DNA of 64,000 nucleotides from Flectonema sp. DT1601 (Eukaryota > Euglenozoa > Diplonemea > Diplonemida > Diplonemidae). Each line of letters starts with the position of its first letter. The stretch's first letter is position 1. A program made the translations under genes and the position numbers. The stretch is taken from assembly GCA_964019425.1 (NCBI GenBank), contig OZ025800.1:941501-1005500 (forward strand). Reading direction: 5' to 3'. The notes beneath the pieces were generated by a model that was not told where the DNA came from, did not search any database, and saw nothing but the letters and a program-made list of their open reading frames with translations. Positions 22,301 through 32,000 of the stretch are shown piece after piece.

Positions 22301-23302
22301 ATCTGGAGTTGACGTCTTCCACTTTCGTCTCCGTTTCCCTTTGAAAAGGAGACGTCGACGAATGAATTTAGCCGCCACTTCATGCAGTATGTTGTTAAAG
22401 AGCTTGGCATTCGCAGTTGCATCATCGGAGAGTCTTGATTTTCTAATTCTCTTTTCGAGCATGGTCCCAAAGCAGTTCCAGTCCGTAGACTTGAAGTCCC
22501 ATACAACGCGTTTCTTCGAACCTATCGTGGCCCGTGCAAGTTGGCACATGGGATCCAGTACGGTGTAGAGAGGTCGATGATCTGACCCATGTTTATTATC
22601 TTCTTCAATTGCACTAAATTCTTCAAGAACCATCGAGTTTGAAAAGAATACTACATCTGGCGAGGTACCACCCCCCGGGACGTCAGGAAAAGGCCTTGTG
22701 ATTGACCCCATCTTGTTAGCAACCAGTAGATCATTTTGAGCTGCCCATGCATGTAGAGTTGAACCTGCTCTCGTCGATTTAAGTGACCACACCGGATGAT
22801 GGGCATTAAAGTCACCCGCGACGATTGCTTTCGTTGAGACTGGAAGATCTGACTCTCTGATCATGCATCCCGGGGGAGCATAAACATTGATGATGTCAAT
22901 CTTTCCACCTATGTTGACCTTCACGACCTCGACATCATTAAAGTGTGGCGGAAGCTCCATGTTCAAACGCTGCTGAGTGTGGCATTTTTTCACCATAGAA
23001 ATAACCCCTCCACCTCGTGTTGCCCTATCATTCCGATAGGTGAAATAGTCCGTGTGCGAAATTACATCATTCGTCCAAGTCTCCTGTAGGCACAGTACGT
23101 CAGGCGCATAGGCATTAAGCAGCTTGTGAATATAAGCGCCTTTGTTCCCCATCGATCGACAGTTCCAGCTCAGTAGAGATATGAGAGAGTTGTCAGGGCC
23201 AGGGTTGCGTTCGACGTCGCCTGCCTTTAGCAGCAGTTCACGAGCCGTATCCTTTTCCACAAGTGAGTTGGTCGGACTGAGTTCATCCTCATCGTCATCT
23301 AG
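19391..23302 (-). CDS. LINE ORF2: 2A peptide, APE endonuclease, RT with PDZ-like insert, RNase H, Zn motif
   Basis: The frame is open from the codon after the ORF1 UGA (23302) to a stop at 19391; a GTG at 23260 is residue 1 in the numbering used here (1289 residues). Residues 9-22 are a 2A motif. The APE endonuclease (about 27-232) has Asn33 (SWNCRS), Glu60 (LQETW), Asp150/Asn152 (GDFNAHH) and SDHRPL (226-231). The RT (about 460-800) has DFTAAFDRI (550-558) and YADD (641-644). A PDZ-like insert covers about 715-780. The RNase H (about 994-1125) has CDGSYS, YRAEQHAL, FTDSKSLL and VDALAKEAA. A CxxC...H...C zinc motif lies at 1207-1223. The first in-frame ATG (codon 37, 23152) lies after catalytic Asn33, so an active endonuclease needs translation from upstream. 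Confidence 0.92.
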   Translation of the reverse strand, partial: LDDDEDELSPTNSLVEKDTARELLLKAGDVERNPGPDNSLISLLSWNCRSMGNKGAYIHKLLNAYAPDVLCLQETWTNDVISHTDYFTYRNDRATRGGGVISMVKKCHTQQRLNMELPPHFNDVEVVKVNIGGKIDIINVYAPPGCMIRESDLPVSTKAIVAGDFNAHHPVWSLKSTRAGSTLHAWAAQNDLLVANKMGSITRPFPDVPGGGTSPDVVFFSNSMVLEEFSAIEEDNKHGSDHRPLYTVLDPMCQLARATIGSKKRVVWDFKSTDWNCFGTMLEKRIRKSRLSDDATANAKLFNNILHEVAAKFIRRRLLFKGKRRRKWKTSTPDSTKSKGVHLRDQLDKGNNFAFAFKKIKELQQDAGKDISVNNISDCDLPSAFLDLFVSKSEILSLEAPALSEGDNEIDICCDFTMAEIKAAIKNLKTRKAAGPDGVHNEMIKNFTPATVEYLLRIINTSWKTSKVPYQWKQGLIKPMFKAGKPRNELKSFRPITLTSVVGKLAERLVYDRLMHWLTKHSSLSPLQAGFRKGRNTCEQITVLVDAIVRSHMEEKRSVFLSFDFTAAFDRINHKILLLKLVKMGVPNVIIRWITDFLTNRKVRVEANGYFSEFRTLAKGVPQGSILGPLLYLIYVDDLCKILELEKETTTSALYADDTACVVSGSNMEEALSNAQLVLDKVDQWCFENDMALSVSKTCALKMNVRSKGIVLNDTCNRELLFSRSVEERMLKLDYGDIEKHINLKSPRPMLQSGETILEIGGIPIKTQEELDNLMLQYVVREDSIMVVRTIFKTAFLLPIVDSVKYLGVHIDDRLTFHKQVGKIHEELKRGISLLQCLQPYELDYKTLNMVKNLYVTARISYALDSFGWLISSSVDSIDFELRKVARLVTGCSKCTPRELLLWESDMYPFKRQIEKQTKIAYYRYKAMTWIPNTNRLASTQSYWAGLIPGTDSQRESQCLVQPDSMEPWVSPTNLRISNSCGFPKSANPAVDKEKFMSYIGTLPPVDMVINCDGSYSASGAAGAAHIAKSRSGLRSAYASRLYQADCSYRAEQHALKNAARHLRTVFSKDRSMKSVRIFTDSKSLLDELLGGRCRQRNTESLKILEYLRMCEMKVHLQFIPSHIGIEFHDEVDALAKEAAHNKNIRPVLVKGTYFSRSSHVKRCIKKDLLNVSGYTCYKHLIRGRSVKYPPGMERADEIRIANFRTGCHPLIQNWRKTIDCPFCGEPSSQVHLLQGCQSPKLDSARFKILGFSTLTGKWDRDRELIIANEIPNLEALFTLAWLPSLALIIRWMEQTSNLRLWK
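20921..21118 (-). other. PDZ-like insertion in the LINE reverse transcriptase
   Basis: ORF2 residues about 715-780. The core LQSGETILEIGGIPIKTQEE followed by a helix (LDNLMLQYVV) and a strand (SIMVVRTI) has the PDZ pattern GDxILxINGxxVxTxEEL...xLxVxR. It lies between the palm segment ending KTCALKMN (about 683-690) and the thumb start VKYLGVHID (about 790-798). In related RTs that gap is usually some 20-30 residues; here it is about 100. This is a by-eye fold assignment. Confidence 0.6.
23195..23236 (-). promoter_or_regulatory. 2A ribosome-skipping motif
   Basis: Encodes ELLLKAGDVERNPGP. It contains the complete D(V/I)ExNPGP consensus preceded by a Leu-rich helix, as in known 2A peptides of picornaviruses, L1Tc/Ingi and other APE-type LINEs. 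Skipping between Gly21 and Pro22 would release the endonuclease-RT protein with an N-terminal Pro, eleven residues before catalytic Asn33. Confidence 0.9.
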
Positions 23303-23305
23303 TCA
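23299..23305 (-). promoter_or_regulatory. Candidate stop-codon readthrough signal (UGA CUAG)
   Basis: The ORF1 stop is TGA at 23303-23305 and is followed directly by CTAG (23299-23302). UGA-CUA(G) is the best known leaky context in eukaryotic readthrough. ORF2 is in the same frame and open from the very next codon, 42 nt before the GTG at 23260. The acidic composition continues across the stop (DSDFDLN, stop, LDDDEDELS), as expected for one continuous protein. Confidence 0.75.
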
Positions 23306-24955
23306 GTTGAGATCAAAGTCCGAATCGTTACTTTCCATTTCTACGTCACGGTTTTTATCACTATCCTGCTTAGCAGCAGATTCGGTGGGCGGTGTTGTTG
23401 TTTGTGCTGTTGCTGGTGCTGGCGTTGGTGCTGATGGTGCTGGCGCTGGTGTTGGTGCTGATGTCGGCTGCTGAGTTGGCTGTTGTGGTTGAGGAGTTGT
23501 TTTTTGTCTCTTCAGGGTTCCCGTTAGTTTTTGAGCCGCGTCGCCTGGGTTGTAGGTTGGGCCTAGCGGTTTTCTGTCAGTTCGTTTAACTTCTTTGTTT
23601 ATCACAAGGTATTCATTAGTACCTATGCTTACGAAGTTGGGCGGTTGAGATTTCGCAATTGCAACAATTGTAGTACTCCCTCCTTTATGGAAAGAAGCAA
23701 CAACTGTGTGTTCCCAGTTGTGTGAGGACTTCAAGAAGTCGCTGATCTGCGCTGTTGAGTACTTACGAATCGCCATCGAATTTATAACAAACCTGTCGCC
23801 CGAGGGCAGTGCAGGCTTGATTGCCGCGTTGAGCTTAATGCTGACCCTGATATTACAGTCAGGGTGGACTCGGAGTCCAAAACAGCTTTTAAACCTGCAC
23901 ATGTAGAATTTTCCTTTGAATTCATCAAGTGCAGAAGTCTTGGACTTCGCTGCCAGGAAGCCAAGGTCGTTTTTGAATTGCAACGTTGGCCAAACGTCAC
24001 TTCCGTTCGACCAACTCGGGTTTCTGAAAAAGACATTCTTGGGTTTGTCAGTTTCGGGTTCGCTGTTGTTGTATTCCAGAACCTCGTGTACTTGGTTTCT
24101 GGGGACTCTGAAAGCCATCGAGGTGTGGGACTCGTTCTTTCTGTAGCTAAAGGGGTCCGCCTTTATCTTCAATTTCTTTAGAATATCGGTCGTTTTGACG
24201 GTCAATTCTTTCTCAGCTGATTTTCCCCAGTCTTGGATGAATAGAACTGGGTTGGGAGTTGGAATCTGGTGGCTAGTTGCTGCTTTAGAAAAGTCGTCAC
24301 CAAATACGTGCGTGTAAAATACGCGCCTGATCTCGCAGACGCCACCCTTTTTTATCACCGGTAATGCTACTGGAACGGTGCTCTTTGTGAGCGGGATTTT
24401 GCTGATAGCAGCCCAACGGCCGCTCTTCTTTGTTTGGCGGAGTGCTTCTAAGTCTAGCTTCGAACGAACTAAAACAAGACCAGAGGTAAGGTTGTTTGTA
24501 GCATTAGCTGCTACGTCGTAACTGATGGTGGCCACAGCGCCTGCCCACGCACCGTGAATGTGCCACTCCGGGTAGCTTGCTTTTGCCTTTCCCTTCGTGG
24601 TTTGATTGTCCTTCATTGCTGTCGGTATCGGCAATGAGAACGGCTTCGTACTCGTTTGTTGATTAGAAGCTGTAGATGCTCCTGTAGTTGGTTGGTTGAC
24701 ACCTGTGGTTGAGGGTGTCGTCGCTTCTGCTGCCGTCGTCGCGGTCGCTTCCGTCCCACCACTCCCATCGAGTGTGTCCGGTGTCCTCCTCTTCATCTCC
24801 GGGTTCCCACCTTCTGACCCAGCTACGAATTGAACGATCTCCATTAGGAGATTTGCCACCCTTCTTTCCTTCTCTTGCTCCGGGATCCCGTCTTCTCCCA
24901 CTATCTTCAGGAGGTTTATTGCCTCCGATACCAACCTCTTCAGGTTGTCTCTCAT
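23303..24955 (-). CDS. LINE ORF1 (gag-like RNA-binding protein candidate)
   Basis: Starts at ATG 24955 (MRDNLKRLVSEAINLLKIV), 550 residues; the frame is open five codons further upstream but has no earlier ATG. The N-terminus is helical, followed by a Thr/Ala-rich linker, a central ~270-residue globular-looking part (VFFRNPSWSNG, MCRFKSCFGLRVHPDC), a Pro/Thr/Gln-rich linker with PAPAPSAPTPAPA repeats, and an acidic tail ending DSDFDLN. No CCHC zinc knuckles or clear RRM are visible. By position it is the nucleic-acid chaperone ORF of the element. It ends in UGA-CUAG, in frame with ORF2. Confidence 0.82.
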   Translation of the reverse strand: MRDNLKRLVSEAINLLKIVGEDGIPEQEKERRVANLLMEIVQFVAGSEGGNPEMKRRTPDTLDGSGGTEATATTAAEATTPSTTGVNQPTTGASTASNQQTSTKPFSLPIPTAMKDNQTTKGKAKASYPEWHIHGAWAGAVATISYDVAANATNNLTSGLVLVRSKLDLEALRQTKKSGRWAAISKIPLTKSTVPVALPVIKKGGVCEIRRVFYTHVFGDDFSKAATSHQIPTPNPVLFIQDWGKSAEKELTVKTTDILKKLKIKADPFSYRKNESHTSMAFRVPRNQVHEVLEYNNSEPETDKPKNVFFRNPSWSNGSDVWPTLQFKNDLGFLAAKSKTSALDEFKGKFYMCRFKSCFGLRVHPDCNIRVSIKLNAAIKPALPSGDRFVINSMAIRKYSTAQISDFLKSSHNWEHTVVASFHKGGSTTIVAIAKSQPPNFVSIGTNEYLVINKEVKRTDRKPLGPTYNPGDAAQKLTGTLKRQKTTPQPQQPTQQPTSAPTPAPAPSAPTPAPATAQTTTPPTESAAKQDSDKNRDVEMESNDSDFDLN

Positions 24956-25056
24956 AATTGCTTTTTCCAATAAAGTACAGAAACTGTAGCTTTAGAATCG
25001 TTGGAATAAATTTTATAATTCTTTCATTGGGGGATTGTTACTCCCGTGACAAAATT

Positions 25057-25115
25057 TTTTTTTGTATAGAGTTGGCGGTTTCGGAAACTTTTGTGTTCGG
25101 ATTAGGGGTTTTCCC
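25057..25115 (-). repeat. Right terminal inverted repeat of the composite element
   Basis: Reverse complement starts GGGAAAACCCCTAATCC and runs to CTCTATACAAAAAAA. It is followed outwards by TTAAAACTT (25116-25124), the exact copy of the left 9-bp flank. Confidence 0.93.
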
Positions 25116-25740
25116 TTAAAACTTTGTGCGTGGAGCTGGCAGTTTTTTTGAAACTTTGTGCGTGGAGCCGGCTGTTTTTTTGAAACTTTGTGTGTGGAGC
25201 TTGCTATTTTTTAAAACTTTGTGTGTGGAGCTGGCTGTTTTTTTGAAACTTTGTGGAGCTGGCTATTTTTTAAAACTTTGTGTGTGGTGCTGGCAGTTTT
25301 TTTGAAATTTTGTGCGTGGAGCTGGCTGTTTTTTTGAAACTTTGTGCGTGGAGCCGGCTGTTTTTTTGAAACTTTGTGTGTGGAGCTGGCTATTTTTTAG
25401 AACTTTGTATGGAGCTGGCTGTTTATTAAAACTTTGTGTCTGGAGCTGGCATTTTTTTGAAACTTTGTGTGGAGCTAGCAGTTTTTTTGAAACTTTGTGC
25501 GTGGAGCCGGCTGTTTTTTTGAAACTTTGTGTGTGGAGCTGGCAGTTTTTTTGAAACTTTGTGCGTGGAGTTGGCTGTTTTTTTGAAACTTTGTGCGTGG
25601 AGCCGGCTATTTTTTAAAACTTTGTGTGTGGAGCTGGCAGTTTTTTTGAAACTTTGTGCGTGGAGCTGGCTGTTTTATTGAAACTTTGTGTGTGGAGCTG
25701 GCTATTTTTTAAAACTTTGTGTGTGGAGCTGGCAGTTTTT

Positions 25741-27605
25741 TTGAAACTTTGTGCGTGGAGCTGGCTGTTTTATTGAAACTTTGTGTGTGGAGCTGGCTGT
25801 ATTTTTGAAACTTTGTGCGTGGAGCCGGCTGTTTTTTTGAAACTTTGCGTGGAGCTGGCTGTATTTTTGAAACTTTGTGCGTGGAGCCGGCTGTTTTTTT
25901 GAAACTTTGTGCGTGGAGCTGGCTGTTTTTTTGAAACTTTGTGCGTGGAGCTGGCTGTATTTTTGAAACTTTGTGCGTGGAGCCGGCTGTTTTATTGAAA
26001 CTTTGGGTGTGGAGCTGGCTGTTTTTTTGAAACTTTGTGCGTGGAGCTGGCTGTATTTTTGAAACTTTGTGCGTGGAGCCGGCTGTTTTTTTGAAACTTT
26101 GTGCGTGGAGCTGGCTGTTTTTTTGAAACTTTGTGCGTGGAGCTGGCTGTATTTTTGAAACTTTGTGCGTGGAGCCGGCTGTTTTATTGAAACTTTGGGT
26201 GTGGAGCTGGCTGTTTTTTTGAAACTTTGTGCGTGGAGCTGGCTGTATTTTTGAAACTTTGTGCGTGGAGCCGGCTGTTTTTTTGAAACTTTGTGCGTGG
26301 AGCTGGCTGTTTTTTTGAAACTTTGTGTGGAGCTAGCTGTTTTTTAAAACTTTGTGTGTTGAGCTGGCTATATTTTTGAAACTTTGTGTGTGGAGCTGGC
26401 TGTATTTTTGAAACTTTGTGTGTGGAGCCGTCTGTTTATTCGAAACTTTGTGTGTGGAGCTGGCTGTTTTTTTGAAACTTTGTGCGGAGCTGGCTGTTTT
26501 TTCAAAAATTTGTGCGTGGAGCTGGCTGTTTTTTTGCAACTTTGTGTAGCAGGCTATTTTTTAAAACTTTGTGTGTGGAGCTGGCTGTTTTTTTGAAACT
26601 TTGTGCGTGGAGCCGGCTGTTTTTTTGAAACTTTGTGCGTGGAGCTGGCTGTTTTTTTGAAACTTTGTGTGGAGCTAGCTGTTTTTTAAAACTTTGTGTG
26701 TTGAGCTGGCTATATTTTTGAAACTTTGTGTGTGGAGCTGGCTGTATTTTTGAAACTTTGTGCGTGGAGCTGGCTGTTTTATTGAAACTTTGTGTGTGGA
26801 GCTGGCTGTATTTTTGAAACTTTGTGCGTGGAGCCGGCTGTTTTTTTGAAACTTTGCGTGGAGCTGGCTGTATTTTTGAAACTTTGTGCGTGGAGCCGGC
26901 TGTTTTTTTGAAACTTTGTGCGTGGAGCTGGCTGTTTTTTTGAAACTTTGTGCGTGGAGCTGGCTGTATTTTTGAAACTTTGTGCGTGGAGCCGGCTGTT
27001 TTATTGAAACTTTGGGTGTGGAGCTGGCTGTTTTTTTGAAACTTTGTGCGTGGAGCTGGCTGTATTTTTGAAACTTTGTGCGTGGAGCCGGCTGTTTTTT
27101 TGAAACTTTGTGCGTGGAGCTGGCTGTTTTTTTGAAACTTTGTGCGTGGAGCTGGCTGTATTTTTGAAACTTTGTGCGTGGAGCCGGCTGTTTTATTGAA
27201 ACTTTGGGTGTGGAGCTGGCTGTTTTTTTGAAACTTTGTGCGTGGAGCTGGCTGTATTTTTGAAACTTTGTGCGTGGAGCCGGCTGTTTTTTTGAAACTT
27301 TGTGCGTGGAGCTGGCTGTTTTTTTGAAACTTTGTGTGGAGCTAGCTGTTTTTTAAAACTTTGTGTGTTGAGCTGGCTATATTTTTGAAACTTTGTGTGT
27401 GGAGCTGGCTGTATTTTTGAAACTTTGTGTGTGGAGCCGTCTGTTTATTCGAAACTTTGTGTGTGGAGCTGGCTGTTTTTTTGAAACTTTGTGCGGAGCT
27501 GGCTGTTTTTTCAAAAATTTGTGCGTGGAGCTGGCTGTTTTTTTGCAACTTTGTGTAGCAGGCTATTTTTTAAAACTTTGTGTGTGGAGCTGGCTGTTTT
27601 TTTGA
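25741..27605 (+). repeat. Higher-order duplication, 1009-bp period
   Basis: Monomer variants recur with an exact offset of 1009 bp; for example the rare TTTGCGTGG junctions at 25847 and 26856, and the TTCGAAAC/GTAGCAGGC segment before 26600 and 27609. The first unit is about 25741-26749; the second copy is about 26750-27605 and incomplete. Confidence 0.85.
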
Positions 27606-29027
27606 AAATTTGTGCGTGGAGCTGGCAGTTTTTTTGAAACTTTGTGTGTGGAGCTGGCAGTTTTTTGAAACTTTGCGTGGAGCTGGCTGTATTTTTGAAA
27701 CTTTGTGCGTGGAGCCGGCTGTTTTTTTGAAACTTTGTGCGTGGAGCCGGCTGTTTTATTGAAACTTTGTGCGTGGAGCTGGCAGTTTTTTGAAACTTTG
27801 TGCGTGGAGCTGGCTGTATTTTTGAAACTTTGTGCGTGGAGCCGGCTGTTTTTTTGAAACTTTGCGTGGAGCTGGCTGTATTTTTGAAACTTTGTGCGTG
27901 GAGCCGGCTGTTTTTTTGAAACTTTGTGCGTGGAGCTGGCTGTTTTTTTGAAACTTTGTGTGTGGAGCTGGCTGTTTTTTTGCAACTTTGTGCGTGGAGC
28001 TGGCTGTTTTTTTGAAACTTTGTGTGGAGCTAGCTGTTTTTTAAAACTTTGTGTGTTGAGCTGGCTATATTTTTGAAACTTTGTGTGTGGAGCTGGCTGT
28101 TTTTTTGAAACTTTGTGTGGAGCTAGCTGTTTTTTAAAACTTTGTGTGTTGAGCTGGCTGTATTTTTGAAACTTTGTGTGTGGAGCCGTCTGTTTATTCG
28201 AAACTTTGTGTGTGGAGCTGGCTGTTTTTTTGAAACTTTGTGCGGAGCTGGCTGTTTTTTTAAAACTGTGTGCGTGGAGCTGGCTGTTTTTTTGCAACTT
28301 TGTGGAGCAGGCTATTTTTTAAAACTTTGTGTGTGGAGCTGGCTGTTTTTTTGAAAATTTGTGTGTGGAGCTGGCTATTTTTTAAACCTTTGTGTGTGGA
28401 GCTGGCAGTTTTTTTGAAACTTTGTGCGTGGAGCTGGCAGTTTTTTTGAAACTTTGTGTGTGGAACTAGCAGTTTTTTGAAACTTTGTGTGTGGAGCTGG
28501 CTGTTTTTTTGAAACTTTTTACGTTGAGCCAGCTGTTTTTTCGAAACTTTGTGTGTGGAGCTGGCTGTTTTTTTGAAACTTTGTGCGGAGCTGGCTGTTT
28601 TTTTAAAACTTTGTGCGTGGAGCTGGCTGTTTTTTTGCAACTTTGTGGAGCAGGCTATTTTTTAAAACTTTGTGTGTGGAGCTGGCTATTTTTTAAACCT
28701 TTGTGTGTGGAGCTGGCAGTTTTTTTGAAACTTTGTGCGTGGAGCTGGCAGTTTTTTTGAAACTTTGTGTGTGGAGCTGGCAGTTTTTTGAAACTTTGTG
28801 CGTGGAGCTGGCTGTTTTTTTGAAACTTTTTGCGTGGAGCCGGCTGTTTTTTCGAAACTTTGTGTGTGGAGCTGGCTGTTTTTTTGAAACTTTGTGCGTG
28901 GAGCTGGCTGTTTTTTTGAAAATTTTTGTGTGGAGCTGGCTATTTTTTAAACCTTTGTGTGTGGAGCTGGCAGTTTTTTTGAAACTTTGTGCGTGGAGCT
29001 GGCAGTTTTTTTGAAACTTTGTGTGTG

Positions 29028-32000
29028 GAGCTGGCAGTTTTTTGAAACTTTGTGCGTGGAGCTGGCTGTTTTTTTGAAACTTTTTGCGTGGAGCCGGCTG
29101 TTTTTTTGAAACTTTGTGTGTGGAGCTGGCTGTTTTTTTGAAACTTTGTGCGTGGAGCTGGCTGTTTTTTTGAAAATTTTTGTGTGGAGCTGGCTATTTT
29201 TTAAAACTTTGTGTGTAGAACTGGCAGTTTTTTTAAAACTTTGTGCGTGGAGCTGGCTGTTTTTTTGAAAATTTGTTTGTGGAGCTGGCTATTTTTTAAA
29301 ACTTTGTGTGTGGAGCTGGCTGTTTCTTTGAAACTTTTTGCGTGGAGCCGGCTGTTTTTTTGAAACTTTGTGTGTGGAGCTGGCTGTTTTTTTGAAACTT
29401 TATGTGTGGAGCTGGCTGTTTTTTTGAAACTTTGTGTGGAGCTAGCTGTTTTTTAAAACTTTGTGTGTTGAGCTGGCTGTATTTTTGAAACTTTGTGTGT
29501 GGAGCCGTCTGTTTTTTCGAAACTTTGTGTGTGGAGCTGGCTGTTTTTTTGAAACTTTGTGCGTGGAGCTGGCTGTTTTTTTGAAAATTTTTGTGTGGAG
29601 CTGGCTGTTTCTTAAAACTTTGTGTGTGGAGCTGGCTGTTTTTTTGAAACTTTGTGCGTGGAGCTGGCTGTTTTTTTGAAAATTTTTGTGTGGAACTAGC
29701 TGTTTTTTAAAACTTTGTGTGTGGAGCTGGCTGTTTTTTTGAAACTTTGTGTGTGGAGCTGGCTGTTTTTTTGAAACTTTGTGCGTGGAGCTGGCTGTTT
29801 TTTTGAAAATTTTTGTGTGGAGCTGGCTGTTTTTTAAAACTTTGTGTGTGGAGCTGGCTGTTTTTTTGAAACTTTGTGTGGAGCTAGCTGTTTTTTAAAA
29901 CTTTGTGTGTTGAGCTGGCTGTATTTTTGAAACTTTGTGTGTGGAGCCGTCTGTTTTTTCGAAACTTTGTGTGTGGAGCTTGCTGTTTTTTTGAAACTTT
30001 GTGTGTGGAGCTGGCTGTTTTTTTGAAACTTTGTGCGGAGCTGGCTGTTTTTTTAAAACTTTGTGCGTGGAGCTGGCTGTTTTTTTGATAATTTGTGTGT
30101 GGAGCTGGCTGTTTTTTTGAAAATTTGTGTGTGGAGCTGGCTATTTTTTAAACCTTTGTGTGTGGAGCTGGCAGTTTTTTTGAAACTTTGTGCGTGGAGC
30201 TGGCAGTTTTTTTGAAACTTTGTGTGTGGAGCTGGCAGTTTTTTGAAACTTTGTGCGTGGAGCTGGCTGTTTTTTTGAAACTTTTTGCGTGGAGCCGGCT
30301 GTTTTTTCGAAACTTTGTGTGTGGAGCTGGCTGTATTTTTGAAACTTTGTGTGTGGAGCCGTCTGTTTTTTCGAAACTTTGTGTGTGGAGCTTGCTGTTT
30401 TTTTGAAACTTTGTGTGTGGAGCTGGCTGTTTTTTTGAAACTTTGTGCGGAGCTGGCTGTTTTTTTAAAACTTTGTGCGTGGAGCTGGCTGTTTTTTTGC
30501 AACTTTGTGGAGCAGGCTATTTTTTAAAACTTTGTGTGTGGAGCTGGCTATTTTTTAAACCTTTGTGTGTGGAGCTGGCAGTTTTTTTGAAACTTTGTGC
30601 GTGGAGCTGGCAGTTTTTTTGAAACTTTGTGTGTGGAGCTGGCAGTTTTTTGAAACTTTGTGCGTGGAGCTGGCTGTTTTTTTGAAACTTTTTGCGTGGA
30701 GCCGGCTGTTTTTTCGAAACTTTGTGTGTGGAGCTTGCTGTTTTTTTGAAACTTTGTGTGTGGAGCTGGCTGTTTTTTTGAAACTTTGTGTGTGGAGCTG
30801 GCTGTTTTTTTGAAAATTTTTGTGTGGAGCTGGCTATTTTTTAAAACTTTGTGTGTAGAACTGGCAGTTTTTTTAAAACTTTGTGCGTGGAGCTGGCTGT
30901 TTTTTTGAAAATTTGTTTGTGGAGCTGGCTATTTTTTAAAACTTTGTGTGTGGAGCTGGCTGTTTCTTTGAAACTTTTTGCGTGGAGCCGGCTGTTTTTT
31001 TGAAACTTTGTGTGTGGAGCTGGCTGTTTTTTTGAAACTTTGTGTGTGGAGCTGGCTGTTTTTTTGAAACTTTGTGTGGAGCTAGCTGTTTTTTAAAACT
31101 TTGTGTGTTGAGCTGGCTGTATTTTTGAAACTTTGTGTGTGGAGCCGTCTGTTTTTTCGAAACTTTGTGTGTGGAGCTGGCTGTTTTTTTGAAACTTTGT
31201 GCGTGGAGCTGGCTGTTTTTTTGAAAATTTTTGTGTGGAGCTGGCTGTTTTTTAAAACTTTGTGTGTGGAGCTTGCTGTTTTTTTGAAACTTTGTGTGTG
31301 GAGCTGGCTGTTTTTTTGAAACTTTGTGCGTGGAGCTGGCTGTTTTTTTGAAAATTTTTGTGTGGAGCTGGCTGTTTTTTAAAACTTTGTGTGTGGAGCT
31401 GGCTGTTTTTTTGAAACTTTGTGCGTGGAGCTGGCTGTTTTTTAAAAACTTTGTGCGTGGAGCTGGCTGTTTTTTTGAAAATTTGTGTGGAGCTGGCTAT
31501 TTTTTAAAACTTTGTGTGTGGAGCAGGCTATTTTTTAAAACTTTGTGTGTGGAGCTGGCTGTTTTTTTGAAACTTTGTGCGGAGCTGGCTGTTTTTTTAA
31601 AACTTTGTGCGTGGAGCTGGCTGTTTTTTTGATAATTTGTGTGTGGAGCTGGCTGTTTTTTTGATAATTTGTGTGTGGAGCTGGCTATTTTTTAAAACTT
31701 TGTGTGTGGAGCAGGCAGTTTTTTAGAAACTTTGTGCGGAGCTAGCTGTTTTTTTAAAACTTTGTGCGTGGAGCTGGCTGTTTTTTTGAAACTTTGTGCG
31801 TGGAGCTGGTAGTTTTTTTGAAACTTTGTGCGTGGAGTTGGCTGTTTTTTTTAAACTTTGTGCGTGGAGCTGGCTGTTTTTTTGAAACTTTGTGTGGAGC
31901 TAGCTGTTTTTTAAAACTTTGTGTGTTGAGCTGGCTGTATTTTTGAAACTTTGTGTGTGGAGCTGGCTGTATTTTTGAAACTTTTTATGTGGAGCCGTCT

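Larger units (their letters stand above)
18899..25056 (-). mobile_element. APE/RNase H-type LINE (non-LTR retrotransposon), apparently full length
   Basis: On the minus strand: a short 5' UTR (25056-24956), ORF1, a single in-frame UGA, ORF2 (2A, APE endonuclease, RT, RNase H, zinc motif), a 3' UTR of about 470 nt (19390-18917) and an A tract of about 18 nt (18916-18899) that looks like the poly(A) end. All expected catalytic residues are present in ORF2. The EN-RT-RNase H order plus an N-terminal 2A resembles the Ingi/L1Tc lineage and the I-type group. No target duplication of its own was found inside the TIRs. Apart from the ORF1 stop I see no disabling change, so insertion is likely recent. 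Confidence 0.88.
17952..25115. mobile_element. 7.16-kb TIR-bounded composite element carrying a full-length LINE
   Basis: The ends are 59-bp inverted repeats (17952-18010 and 25057-25115) that differ at about three positions and start GGGAAAACC. They are flanked by a perfect 9-bp direct repeat, TTAAAACTT, which is satellite sequence; removing the element restores a normal monomer junction. A 9-bp duplication with long TIRs starting in G fits Mutator-like DNA transposons, but no transposase is present, so the TIR carrier would be non-autonomous. Inside, read on the minus strand, lies a LINE whose 5' end begins just inside the right TIR, then a tRNA-derived SINE-like unit and about 0.8 kb of unrecognised sequence. 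Either a LINE jumped into a small TIR element very near one end, or the TIRs mobilised a LINE. Confidence 0.85.

Noticed and set aside
19391-23302. GTG at 23260 as the true ORF2 start
   Set aside because: GTG initiation is rare in eukaryotes, the frame is open 14 codons further up to the ORF1 stop, and the acidic composition is continuous across the stop.
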